64,000 nt of DNA, from the NCBI RefSeq assembly GCF_003402235.1, contig NZ_QEWO01000006.1, positions 124,001-188,000 of the forward strand, given 5' to 3'. The notes under the pieces are model-generated. The model was not told the origin of the DNA. It saw only the letters and a list, made by a program, of their open reading frames with translations, and did no database searches. Position numbers and translations under genes: made by a program. Below, piece after piece: positions 7,860 through 16,352 of the stretch (position 1 is the first letter of the stretch; each line of letters starts with the position of its first letter). The stretch comes from Parahaliea mediterranea (GTDB taxonomy: Bacteria; Pseudomonadota; Gammaproteobacteria; Pseudomonadales; Halieaceae).

Positions 7860-8420
7860 TTGCCCGATTCCGCGAAAGACGAGTTCCTGGCTGCCATGGT
7901 GACCGAACACCAGAGCGCCCTGGAAAAGTATCTCGCACGCAAGATGGACAACCCCGACGACGCCGCCGAGGTCGCCCAGGAAGCCTTCCTGCGCCTGCAC
8001 CGGCTGGAGTCTCCGCAGCAGCTCGACAATGCCCGCGCCTTTCTCTTTCAGGTGGCCACCAACCTGGCGGTGGATCAGTTGCGCCGGCGCAAGCTGCACT
8101 TTCGCTTTCTGAAAATCGAAGGCGGCCAGGCCAGTGAGGCCGAGGCCGCCGACCTGAACGCCGGCGGCGCCTCGCCGGAGCAGATCCTGGGCGCGCGGGA
8201 AAAACTCAGCGCCATTTACAGTGCCGTGGAAGAACTGCCGCTGAAGGTGCGCCAGGCCTTTTTGCTGCACCGCAAGAGCGGCCTGTCCTACAACGATATC
8301 TCGCGCGAGATGGGCGTTTCGGTATCCAGTGTCGAAAAATACATTCTGCAGGCGCTGCAGCACTGCCGCAGGCGGCTGGCGGCGCTGTACGCCGCGGAAG
8401 AAAAACCCCGCGAGCGCTGA
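7860..8420 (+). CDS. ECF sigma factor, FecI-like
   Basis: About 186 residues. Sigma region 2 is at about 15-80 (DDAAEVAQEAFLRLHRLE, ARAFLFQVATNLAVDQLRRR). Region 4 is at about 120-175 (LPLKVRQAFLLHRKSGLSYN and ISREMGVSVSSVEKYI). It should direct RNA polymerase to the TonB-receptor gene of its own cluster, under control of the FecR-type protein downstream. The start is uncertain. TTG at 7860 gives a family-like N-terminus after GGAA. GTG at 7809 and ATG at 7896 are alternatives. Confidence 0.88.
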   Translation: MPDSAKDEFLAAMVTEHQSALEKYLARKMDNPDDAAEVAQEAFLRLHRLESPQQLDNARAFLFQVATNLAVDQLRRRKLHFRFLKIEGGQASEAEAADLNAGGASPEQILGAREKLSAIYSAVEELPLKVRQAFLLHRKSGLSYNDISREMGVSVSSVEKYILQALQHCRRRLAALYAAEEKPRER

Positions 8421-8535
8421 TTTTTTATTGAGGGAACTGACGGGCCATCCGTCACACTAATACCAACAACCGTGGTGCCGCCAACAGGGATTGTCCACCG
8501 CCTCCGCAAGGGCGCTGGCCAGGTTGCACAGGAAC

Positions 8536-8572
8536 CATAACGAAGCGCCATAACGAAGCGTTATAACGAACC
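8536..8572. repeat. Three tandem 12-bp repeats just upstream of the fecR-like start
   Basis: CATAACGAAGCG (8536-8547), CATAACGAAGCG (8549-8560) and a diverged TTATAACGAACC (8561-8572) end 7 bp before the ATG at 8580. They occupy the place of the ribosome-binding site and could affect translation or bind a protein. Confidence 0.7.
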
Positions 8573-8579
8573 AGAGTGC

Positions 8580-9551
8580 ATGGACAAGTTTGAACAGGAT
8601 TGCGACGCGGCACTGGGCTGGATTGCCCGCTTCCGCTCAGGCCATGTCAGCGAGGGCGACCGGCAGGACTTCGCCCTGTGGCTGGCCAGCGACGCCGACC
8701 ACGGCCGCGCCATGGACGCCATGCAAAACCTGTGGGACGACCTGGGCTGCCTGGCGCACCTGCCCGACATCGACGCCATCAACGCCCCCCAGGCCCCGGC
8801 CCGTCGCCGCTGGCTGGGAGCCGGCCTTGCCATTGCCGCCAGCGCCCTGCTGGCGACCGTGCTGCTGCCGCAGCTACAACCCGAGCCGCCGGTGCGCCAC
8901 CAGTTCCAGACCGCCCTCGGCGAGCGCCGCACCGTCACCCTGGAGGACGGCTCGCAGATCACCCTGAACACCAACACCCGCTTGAGCGCCGAGCTCGGCG
9001 AGGCACAGCGCCGGGTGATCCTGCAGGAGGGCGAGGCCTTCTTTGAGGTAGCACCCGATGCCGGGCGGCCTTTCGAGGTGACAGCCGGCAGCGCCCAGAT
9101 CACCGTGGTGGGCACTGCCTTTAACGTACTGCGCCGGGACGCGCGCCACAGCGAGATCACCGTTTCCGAAGGCGTTGTGCGGGTGACCGAGGCAGATGCC
9201 CCCAGCGCCCGCGCCGCCGCCAGCGAAATCCTGCACGCCAACCAGCGCCTGCAGGCTAGCCCCGAAGGCTTCAGCGCCAGTGCCGCCGCCGATGTCAGCG
9301 CACAGCTGGCCTGGCGCCGGGGCGAGCTGATTGCCCGCGAGATGCCACTGGCCCAGCTCGCCAGGGAGCTGGAGCGCTATCAGAATATGCGCATTATTGT
9401 GGCCGACCCCGCCGTGGCCGCACTCACCGTATCCGGTGTCTTCCAGCTGGATCAGCCGCTGGCGGTGCTGGATGCACTGGAGCGCAGCCACAACCTCCGG
9501 GTGTCGCGCTATGGCTCCCATTCCCTGCAGTTGCTACCCGCCCCGCAGTAA
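8580..9551 (+). CDS. FecR-type anti-sigma / sigma-regulator membrane protein
   Basis: 323 residues. The N-terminal cytoplasmic DUF4880-like helical domain (1-75, including ALGWIARFRSGHVSEGDR) should hold the sigma factor. One transmembrane helix follows at about 80-100 (AGLAIAASALLATVLLPQL). The periplasmic FecR domain is at about 110-220 (LEDGSQITLNTNTRL, RVILQEGEAFFEVAPDAGRP, VVGTAFNVLRRD). A C-terminal STN-interacting region covers about 245-315. It passes the substrate signal from the receptor's STN domain (9648-12623) to the ECF sigma factor. A 159-bp gap separates it from the sigma gene. Confidence 0.9.
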   Translation: MDKFEQDCDAALGWIARFRSGHVSEGDRQDFALWLASDADHGRAMDAMQNLWDDLGCLAHLPDIDAINAPQAPARRRWLGAGLAIAASALLATVLLPQLQPEPPVRHQFQTALGERRTVTLEDGSQITLNTNTRLSAELGEAQRRVILQEGEAFFEVAPDAGRPFEVTAGSAQITVVGTAFNVLRRDARHSEITVSEGVVRVTEADAPSARAAASEILHANQRLQASPEGFSASAAADVSAQLAWRRGELIAREMPLAQLARELERYQNMRIIVADPAVAALTVSGVFQLDQPLAVLDALERSHNLRVSRYGSHSLQLLPAPQ

Positions 9552-9566
9552 GTTATAACGTGCGTT

Positions 9567-9585
9567 TGGGCCGCCAGCTGGCCCA
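9567..9585 (+). other. Hairpin in front of the STN receptor gene
   Basis: TGGGCC and GGCCCA form a 6-bp stem around a 7-nt loop in the 96-bp spacer between the fecR-like gene and the receptor. AT-rich DNA that may hold the sigma-controlled promoter follows at about 9587-9607. It could be an attenuator. The evidence is structural only. Confidence 0.3.
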
Positions 9586-9647
9586 GAAAATCCCTGATTT
9601 TTCATAAGCTTGTCAGCAGGCTTGCAAAGCGCATCCACGGGGGCAGC

Positions 9648-12623
9648 ATGCTCGGCTATCGCGGCAGGTGGCACCAACCCGCCCGTTACGCCCTCCTGGG
9701 GCTGCTGGCCTGCGCCCGCCTGTCACCGGCCGAAGCCGCCGCCGAACCCCAGGCCCCGCAACCGCGCTTTACCATCAGCGCCGGCTCCCTGTCTGGCGCC
9801 CTGATCCAGTACAGCCAGCAGAGTGGCCAGGCCATTGTTTTTTCCGACCGCCTGACCCGCCATATCGAGGCCGCCCCCCTCGTCGGGCGCTACCCCCGCG
9901 CCGATGCCCTGGAGACACTGCTGGCCGGTACCGGCCTTGGCTGGGAGCTGATCGACGGTCGCATTGTGGCGGTGTACGCCCTGGAATGCGCTGGCAGCAA
10001 TTGCGACAGCCCGGCGCAAACCGCCAGCAACAACCCGGTCTACGTGCCCGGCATTGAAGAAACCTACGTGTATGGCAGCCGCCTGACCGGCTCCCGCATC
10101 CGCCGCAGCAGCTACAACGGCAACGCCCCGGTGGATGTCTTTCGCGCCCCGGAGATTGAACTGAGCGGCGCCCAATCCCTGGGCGAGCTGCTCAAGTTTG
10201 TGCCGGCGGTGGTGGGCAACTCCACCAGCACCGCCATCGCCAACGGCGGCGACGGCACCGCCAGCGTCACCCTGCGCGGCCTGCCGGCCAGTAACACCCT
10301 GATTCTTATCAACGGCCGGCGGGTCGCCAACGACGGCCTGGCCGGCGAGTCGGTGGACCTCAACAGCATCCCGCCGGCGGCGGTGGAGCGGATCGAGATC
10401 CTCAAGGACAGCGCCTCCGCCATCTACGGCTCCGACGCCATCGCCGGGGTGGTGAACGTAATCATGAAACAGGACTTTCGCGGCCTGCTGGCGGAAACCT
10501 ACTACGGGCAGACCGGCCGCGGTGACCTGCAGACCCAGACCAACACCCTGCAGTACGGCCGCGGCCTGCCGAACGGCTCGGTGTTTGCCAGCGCCTCCCA
10601 CTACGAACAGGATGCGATCTACAGCCGGGACCGCGCAGTATCGCGCAGCGCCGATGCCCGCCCCCTGGGCGGTGCCGACCAGCGCTCCAGCGCCACCGCC
10701 GACGCCCGCGTGGTGCTGCCAGACGGCAGCACCGTGATCGCCGACGGCGCCGGCTACCGGCCCGCCGGCCCCAACGACCTGTTCGATTACCAGGGCTTTA
10801 CCACCGCCGTGGTACCTATGGAGCGCAGCAGCCTGTATGGCAACCTGAGCTACGACTTTACCGAACAGGTGACCGGCCTGCTGGAAGCGAGCTACGTGGA
10901 AACCGACGCCGTGGCCGACCTGGCGCCCACCCCGGTGTTCACCGCCTTCGAGCAGCACCCCCTGACCCTGGCGGCGGACAACATTTATAACGATTTCGGC
11001 GTGGCGCTCACCGACATCCGCCGGCGCCTGGTGGAGCTGCCCCCGCGGGAGCAGCGCAACACGTCCGAGGTGATGCGCTTCAGTGCCGTGATGGAGGGCC
11101 TGTACGCCGACTGGAACTGGGATGTGGGCTACAACTGGAGCCGCTCGCAAGCCAGCGAAACCACCGCCAACCTGGTCAATGCGGACCACCTGCGACGCGC
11201 CCTCGGGCCGGCGGACGGCTGCCAGGGCGCCGCCATCGACGGCTGTGTGCCGGTGGACCTGACCGGGCCGGCGGGCAGCATCACCCCCGACCAGGTGGAT
11301 TACCTGCGCGCCAACGGCAGCGTCAGCGGCTACAGCAAGCTCAGCAGCCTCAGCATGAACTTCAGCAACGCCCTGTTGCGCCTGCCCGCCGGCCGCGGCG
11401 ACCTCGCCTTCGGGGTGGAATACCGCCAGGAATCCACCGCCAAACGGCCCGATGCCCTGCTGGCCAACACCGGCACCATTGGCGCCACCAACTTCAAGGC
11501 CACCCGCGGCAGCCGCCAGATTACCGAAATCTACGCCGAAACCGCCCTGCCGCTGTGGCAGGGCAGTGGCGGCCGCCAGGCCCTCTATCTGGACGGGGCC
11601 ATTCGCTACTCGGACTACAGCGACTTTGGCGACAGCACCAATCCCAAACTCGGCCTGCGCCTACAACTGGGCCAGGAACTGCTGCTGCGGGCCGGGTACG
11701 CCACCGGCTTTCGGGCCCCCAGCCTGAACGAGCTCTACGAGGGCGCCACCGAGGAACAGGCCTTTCTCAACGACCCCTGCACCCAGGCACAACTGGCCAC
11801 TACCCTGCCGGGCTGCAACGGCCAGCAGGCGGATCCCAGCCGCAACCAGTTTCTGACCGTGCGCGGGGGCAACCCGGCACTCGACCCGGAAACCTCCACC
11901 AGCTACAGCGCCGGCATGGTGTGGTCGCCCTCCACCGTCGAGGGCCTGCGGCTGAGCGTGGACCTGTTCCAGATTGAACAGGCCGATGTGGTGTCTTCCA
12001 GCGCCCAGTTCATCGTCGACCAGAACGCCCGCTTCGACAGCTTCGAGGGCAGCGTCATCCGTGACAGCGCCGGCAACCTCACCCTGATCACCGCCAACAA
12101 TATCAACGTGGGCCGCCGCCGGGTTCGCGGTGCCGACCTGGGGTTTAACTACCACCTGCCGCAACGGCCCTGGGGGCAGCTGTCCTTCAGTGGCAGCGCC
12201 ACCTACCTACAGGAGTACCTGGCGCGGCTGGATGCCTCCGCCCCCGAGCTGAACCTGGCCGGCACCTTCCGCGACGAGGCATCCGAAGGGCTCGGCGGCA
12301 TTCCCGACTGGAAGTGGCAGTTGGGGGTGCGCTGGGAGCACAAGCGCTGGCGCGCCAGCTCCGACCTGCACCATGTGGCGGGCATGGCAGAGATCGTGCC
12401 CAACACCGTTCGCACCCGGCAGATTGATGCCTGGACGGTGCTTGATCTGCAGCTCAGCTATACCTTCGACCTGCTGGCCGGCCTGCGCTGGTCGCTGGGG
12501 GTGGACAACGCCCTGGACGACGACGCGCCGCTGGCGGCCTCGGCTTTCAACGACAACATCGACGGCCGCACCCACGAACTGAAGGGCCGCTACTGGTACA
12601 CCCGCCTGAGCCAACGCTTCTGA
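9648..12623 (+). CDS. TonB-dependent outer-membrane receptor with N-terminal STN signalling domain (FecA/FpvA type)
   Basis: 991 residues. After a signal-peptide-like N-terminus (cleavage near residue 30), the STN domain spans about 38-112 (FTISAGSLSGALIQYSQQSG to GRIVAVYALE). The plug domain is at about 150-285 (LGELLKFVPAVVG, VTLRGLPASNTLILINGRRV, VERIEILKDSASAIYGSDA). A 22-strand barrel ends in the required terminal phenylalanine (TRLSQRF). The STN domain allows signalling to the adjacent FecR/ECF pair, making a complete cell-surface signalling module. The substrate is unknown. It resembles the polysaccharide/peptide-type receptor branch more than classical siderophore receptors. Four barrel-loop cysteines (DGCQG, DGCVP, DPCTQ, PGCNG) could form disulfides. 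Confidence 0.92.
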   Translation: MLGYRGRWHQPARYALLGLLACARLSPAEAAAEPQAPQPRFTISAGSLSGALIQYSQQSGQAIVFSDRLTRHIEAAPLVGRYPRADALETLLAGTGLGWELIDGRIVAVYALECAGSNCDSPAQTASNNPVYVPGIEETYVYGSRLTGSRIRRSSYNGNAPVDVFRAPEIELSGAQSLGELLKFVPAVVGNSTSTAIANGGDGTASVTLRGLPASNTLILINGRRVANDGLAGESVDLNSIPPAAVERIEILKDSASAIYGSDAIAGVVNVIMKQDFRGLLAETYYGQTGRGDLQTQTNTLQYGRGLPNGSVFASASHYEQDAIYSRDRAVSRSADARPLGGADQRSSATADARVVLPDGSTVIADGAGYRPAGPNDLFDYQGFTTAVVPMERSSLYGNLSYDFTEQVTGLLEASYVETDAVADLAPTPVFTAFEQHPLTLAADNIYNDFGVALTDIRRRLVELPPREQRNTSEVMRFSAVMEGLYADWNWDVGYNWSRSQASETTANLVNADHLRRALGPADGCQGAAIDGCVPVDLTGPAGSITPDQVDYLRANGSVSGYSKLSSLSMNFSNALLRLPAGRGDLAFGVEYRQESTAKRPDALLANTGTIGATNFKATRGSRQITEIYAETALPLWQGSGGRQALYLDGAIRYSDYSDFGDSTNPKLGLRLQLGQELLLRAGYATGFRAPSLNELYEGATEEQAFLNDPCTQAQLATTLPGCNGQQADPSRNQFLTVRGGNPALDPETSTSYSAGMVWSPSTVEGLRLSVDLFQIEQADVVSSSAQFIVDQNARFDSFEGSVIRDSAGNLTLITANNINVGRRRVRGADLGFNYHLPQRPWGQLSFSGSATYLQEYLARLDASAPELNLAGTFRDEASEGLGGIPDWKWQLGVRWEHKRWRASSDLHHVAGMAEIVPNTVRTRQIDAWTVLDLQLSYTFDLLAGLRWSLGVDNALDDDAPLAASAFNDNIDGRTHELKGRYWYTRLSQRF

Positions 12624-12641
12624 TAACCCCCTGGAGACCCC

Positions 12642-13100
12642 ATGCGCTACCTGCTTTCCCTTGGCCTTGTGACGGTTGCGACCTTCGCCAGCGCCCAGAA
12701 AGACGACTTCCCCGGCATTGAGAACCTGATGAGCCCGCAGGACTACCGCGCCGCCGGCCTGCACAAACTGAGCCCCGCCGAGCGGGAGGCGCTGGATCGC
12801 TGGCTGGTCAGCTACACCGCCGGGGAGGCCCAGGCCCTGCGCCACTCCAGCGAGGCGGTGAAGCAGGCCGAGCAGGATATTCGCATCGAAGCGAAGGTAA
12901 CCGGGGACTTCCGTGGCTGGAGTGGCGACACCCTGTTCGCCCTCGACAACGGCCAGCTGTGGCGCCAGCGCCTGGACGGCCGCTTTGCCTATAACGGCGA
13001 TGACACCCGGGTGGTGATCGAGAAAAACTTCTTCGGCTACTTCCGCCTGGTTCATGTGGCCAGCGGCGCCGCCATCGGCGTCACACGCGTCAATCAGTAG
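12642..13100 (+). CDS. Small exported protein of unknown function
   Basis: 152 residues with a clear signal peptide ending ASA-Q at residue 18/19. A helical, acidic middle includes a predicted helix LSPAEREALDRWLVSYTAG. The C-terminal beta-rich half (about 85-150) has FALDNGQLWRQRLDG and FGYFRLVHVASGAAIGVTRV. I recognise small hypothetical periplasmic proteins of this pattern but know no function. It sits 18 bp after the STN receptor and before a terminator, so it should be co-transcribed with it. A role in substrate capture or processing for that receptor is inference. Confidence 0.75.
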   Translation: MRYLLSLGLVTVATFASAQKDDFPGIENLMSPQDYRAAGLHKLSPAEREALDRWLVSYTAGEAQALRHSSEAVKQAEQDIRIEAKVTGDFRGWSGDTLFALDNGQLWRQRLDGRFAYNGDDTRVVIEKNFFGYFRLVHVASGAAIGVTRVNQ

Positions 13101-13123
13101 CGATGGATAACGCCTGAGGTTTC

Positions 13124-13144
13124 AGTCGCTTGCGGCGGCTTTTT
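13124..13144 (+). terminator. Rho-independent terminator after the sigma/receptor module
   Basis: AGTCGC and GCGGCT pair (one G-U) around a 5-nt loop, followed directly by TTTTT. An outer GCCTGA/TCAGGC pair (13112-13117 with 13144-13149) brackets it. It ends the transcript containing the receptor and the small exported protein. Confidence 0.65.
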
Positions 13145-13217
13145 CAGGCATCGAATTACGGTAATTTGACAAGTTCCCGGCCTATTTTGTGAAAAAGTCA
13201 CAAAAACTGCAGGCGCT

Positions 13218-13247
13218 TTGAGGGAACTCTGACTAGATTCGTTTTAT
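13218..13247 (+). promoter_or_regulatory. Possible promoter of the second TonB receptor
   Basis: TTGAGG (13218-13223) and TTTTAT (13242-13247) are separated by 18 bp and lie about 65 bp before the ATG at 13313. The match to the sigma-70 consensus is moderate, so this is a guess from position and AT content. Confidence 0.3.
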
Positions 13248-13312
13248 GTTTGTATCCAGTGGCACACGCCACAGGAATAAGCATGCTTAACATAAAGTAC
13301 AGGGGTATTACT

Positions 13313-16246
13313 ATGTTAAAGAAAAACCGTCTCACCATGGCAGTTTCCGCTGCCCTGGGCATGAGCGCAGCGGCCATGCTGCCGTCTGTGGCCAACGCCC
13401 AGGAAGAGCTGATGGTTGAAGAGGTGGTGGTTACGGGTTCCCGTATCCAGAAGGCCAACCTCGTCAGCACATCTCCCGTCACCCAGGTAGACGCCGAGGC
13501 GTTCAAGTTCCAGGGCACCACCCGTGTCGAGGACCTGATTGCCGACCTGCCGGCTGTTTACCCCGGCAACTCCGCCGGTGACGCCAACGGCGCAACCGGT
13601 ACCGCCACCATCGACCTGCGTAACCTGGGCGACCAGCGTACCCTGGTACTGATGAACGGCCGTCGCCTGCCCCCGGGTTCGCCGGTTGCCGGTGGTGCCG
13701 GTTCCGACATCAACCAGATTCCCGGCGCCCTGATTGAGCGCGTTGAAGTGCTGACCGGTGGTGCCTCCTCCACCTACGGCTCCGACGCTGTGGCCGGTGT
13801 TGTCAACTTCATCATGGTTGACGACTTTGAAGGTGTGAAACTGGATGTGCAGTACTCCGGTTACTACCACGACAACGACAATGACCGCATCCAGGGTCTG
13901 AACGAAGACGCCGGGTTTACTCCCCCCGACGGCAGCAACACCGACGGCGAGATCTCTGACGTCTCCTTCGTGATCGGTGCCAACCTGGACGGTGGCCGCG
14001 GTAACGTGACCGCCTACGCCACCTACCGCAAGATCAACGCCCTGAAACAGGGTGAGCGCGACTACTCCAACTGTGCCTTGGGCGGCACCACCCCGGCAGA
14101 CGCTGCCTGTGGCGGTTCCTCCACTGTGCCCTGGGGTCGCTTCACCGACTTCGGCACAACCCAGGCCGTAGACGCAGACGGCAACCGCCTGTTCCCGAAC
14201 GCGAGCCCCTTCGATTACAGCGTTGGCGGCAACGGTAGCGAGTTCGTACCCTTTGACACGCTGTACAACTACGCCCCGGACAACTTCTTCCAGCGTCCTG
14301 ACGAGCGTTACACCGGCGGCGCCTTCGGCCGTTACACCATCAACGAGCACGTTGAGGTGTACTCCGAAGTGACCTTCATGGACGACCGCTCCAACGCGCA
14401 GATCGCCCCTTCCGGTGCCTTCTTCGTGACCTCCCAGCTGAGCTGTGGAAACCCGCTGCTGTCTGACCAGCAGTTCGACCTGCTGTGTGCCCAGAACGGC
14501 TTTGGCGAAGACGATTTCGCACCGGTGTACATCGGCCGCCGGAACGTCGAGGGCGGTGCCCGTAACGACGACCTGCGCCACACCAACTTCCGTGGTGTAT
14601 TCGGTGCCCGCGGCGATATCAACGATGTATGGCGTTATGACCTGTACGGTTCCTATGCTGAAACCAGCTATGAGCAAACCTACAACAACGACCTGTCATC
14701 CGTTCGTGTAGCACGTGCCCTGAATGCGGTCGCTGACGAAAACGGCAACGCCGTTTGTCAATCCGTGATCGATGGTAGCGACCCCCTCTGTGTGCCCTGG
14801 AACGTATTCCAGGAAGGCGCAGTGACCGATGAGATGCTCGACTACCTCTACCTGCCGCTGTTCGCCCGCGGCACCGTGGACCAGAAGGTATTCTCCGGCT
14901 ATGTCGCTGGTGACCTGGGCAACTACGGCATTCAACTGCCCTCAGCCGACACCGGCATCAACGTGGTGCTTGGTGCTGAGTACCGCTCAGAAAACCTAGA
15001 CTACAACCCCGACCAGGGCTTCCAGTCTGGTGACGGTGCCGGCCAGGGTGGCCCCATCCTCCCGGTTCAGGGTGGTTACGACGTGAAGGAAGTCTTCACC
15101 GAGGTCAACATCCCGCTGGTTGAGAATGCTGCGTTTGCCAAAGAGCTGACCCTGGACCTGGGCTATCGTTTCTCTGAGTACGACGTCGATACCAAGAGCG
15201 ACACCACCACCACCGACACCTACAAAGTGGCGATGGCGTGGGCCCCGACCGACAGCCTCAAGTTCCGCGGCAGCTTCAACCGCGCGGTACGTCACGCCAA
15301 CATCCGCGAGTTGTTCCGCCCGCTGGCCATTGGCCTGTTCGACATGGCGGCCGACCCCTGTGCCGGCGCAAACCCGACCGCGACCTTCGAGCAATGTGCC
15401 CGCACAGGTGTAACTGAAGTCCAGTATGGCCTGATTGCCGATTCTCCCGCTGGCCAGTACAACGCCAACCAGGGCGGTAACGTTGACCTGGCGCCGGAAG
15501 AGTCCGACACCTACTCCGTGGGCCTGATCTACAGCCCCGAGTTTGTTGAAGACCTGACGGTGACTGTCGACTACTTCGACATCGAAATCACAGGCGCCAT
15601 CGACTCCCAGCCTGAGTTCATTCTCAACAGCTGTCTGCAGAGTGGCAATCCGGTGTATTGCGACGCGGTTAACCGTAACCCGGTTTCCGGGACCCTTTGG
15701 GTAGGGAACGATAATATTTTCGCACCCGACTCCAACATCGGCTTCCTGAGCACCAAGGGTTTCGACGTACAGGTCGACTACACCATTGGTCTGGGTGACA
15801 TGGGCAGCCTGGCGTTCAACAACGTTGGTACCTTCCTGACCGAGTGGGATCGTCAGGACGCTCCGTCTGCGGAAGTGACCGACTGCCTTGGTGTTTGGGG
15901 CGCAAACTGCGGCCAGCCCATCTTCGAGTTCCAGAACAACCTGCGCGCCACCTGGATGACTCCGTGGCAGCTGTCCCTGAGCGCCCAGTGGCGCTACGTC
16001 GACTCTGTTGACGACATCACCGGTAACGGCTGGGACTTCGACGAGCAGAACTATCTGGATCTCTCTGCGATCTGGGATGTTACCGACATGATGAGCCTGC
16101 GTGCCGGTGTTCAGAACGTGACCGACGAAGAGCCCCCGCTGGGTCCGGCCCCTGGCCCGTCCATCCGCGGTAACGGCAACACCTTCCCGGGCACCTACGA
16201 CGCTCTGGGCGCTTACTGGTTCGTCGGTGCGACGGTTCAGTTCTAA
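13313..16246 (+). CDS. TonB-dependent receptor (no STN domain), highly expressed type
   Basis: 977 residues. The signal peptide ends SVANA-Q at about residue 30. A TonB-box-like EEVVVTGSRI follows at once. The plug is at about 45-170 (VEDLIADLPAVY, IDLRNLGDQRTLVLMNGRRL, RVEVLTGGASSTYGSDAVAG) and the long barrel ends in VGATVQF. Start: ATG 13313 has AGGGG 7 bp upstream. The frame stays open to 13250, but that part is not signal-like. The gene uses many GGT, CGT and GTT codons, unlike its neighbours, which suggests high expression. Cysteine-rich extracellular loops (ADPCAG, FEQCART, NSCLQSGNPVYC) are conspicuous. The ligand is unknown. Confidence 0.92.
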   Translation: MLKKNRLTMAVSAALGMSAAAMLPSVANAQEELMVEEVVVTGSRIQKANLVSTSPVTQVDAEAFKFQGTTRVEDLIADLPAVYPGNSAGDANGATGTATIDLRNLGDQRTLVLMNGRRLPPGSPVAGGAGSDINQIPGALIERVEVLTGGASSTYGSDAVAGVVNFIMVDDFEGVKLDVQYSGYYHDNDNDRIQGLNEDAGFTPPDGSNTDGEISDVSFVIGANLDGGRGNVTAYATYRKINALKQGERDYSNCALGGTTPADAACGGSSTVPWGRFTDFGTTQAVDADGNRLFPNASPFDYSVGGNGSEFVPFDTLYNYAPDNFFQRPDERYTGGAFGRYTINEHVEVYSEVTFMDDRSNAQIAPSGAFFVTSQLSCGNPLLSDQQFDLLCAQNGFGEDDFAPVYIGRRNVEGGARNDDLRHTNFRGVFGARGDINDVWRYDLYGSYAETSYEQTYNNDLSSVRVARALNAVADENGNAVCQSVIDGSDPLCVPWNVFQEGAVTDEMLDYLYLPLFARGTVDQKVFSGYVAGDLGNYGIQLPSADTGINVVLGAEYRSENLDYNPDQGFQSGDGAGQGGPILPVQGGYDVKEVFTEVNIPLVENAAFAKELTLDLGYRFSEYDVDTKSDTTTTDTYKVAMAWAPTDSLKFRGSFNRAVRHANIRELFRPLAIGLFDMAADPCAGANPTATFEQCARTGVTEVQYGLIADSPAGQYNANQGGNVDLAPEESDTYSVGLIYSPEFVEDLTVTVDYFDIEITGAIDSQPEFILNSCLQSGNPVYCDAVNRNPVSGTLWVGNDNIFAPDSNIGFLSTKGFDVQVDYTIGLGDMGSLAFNNVGTFLTEWDRQDAPSAEVTDCLGVWGANCGQPIFEFQNNLRATWMTPWQLSLSAQWRYVDSVDDITGNGWDFDEQNYLDLSAIWDVTDMMSLRAGVQNVTDEEPPLGPAPGPSIRGNGNTFPGTYDALGAYWFVGATVQF

Positions 16247-16275
16247 GCGGGTTTAGCGCTCGCCGCAAAGCAGGA

Positions 16276-16297
16276 CCAGCCACCTCCGGGTGGCTGG
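16276..16297 (+). terminator. Strong hairpin downstream of the second receptor
   Basis: CCAGCCACC and GGTGGCTGG form a perfect 9-bp stem with a TCCG loop, 30 bp after the receptor stop. There is no T-run. It may protect the mRNA 3' end, ahead of the true terminator at 16327. Confidence 0.5.
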
Positions 16298-16326
16298 CTC
16301 CAACAACAAAGCGCGAGTTATTACCA

Positions 16327-16352
16327 CGGCCAACATTTGTTGGCCGTTTTTT
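16327..16352 (+). terminator. Rho-independent terminator between convergent genes
   Basis: CGGCCAAC-ATTT-GTTGGCCG (16327-16346) is a perfect stem of at least 8 bp followed by TTTTTT (16347-16352). The T-run touches the stop codon of the opposing sulfotransferase gene. Confidence 0.85.

Noticed and set aside
9723-11189. 488-codon minus-strand frame opposite the STN receptor (similar ones at 13316-14677 and 31691-33031)
   Set aside because: Shadow frames of strongly supported genes, with low-complexity Gly/Val/Ala/His composition and no recognisable domain.
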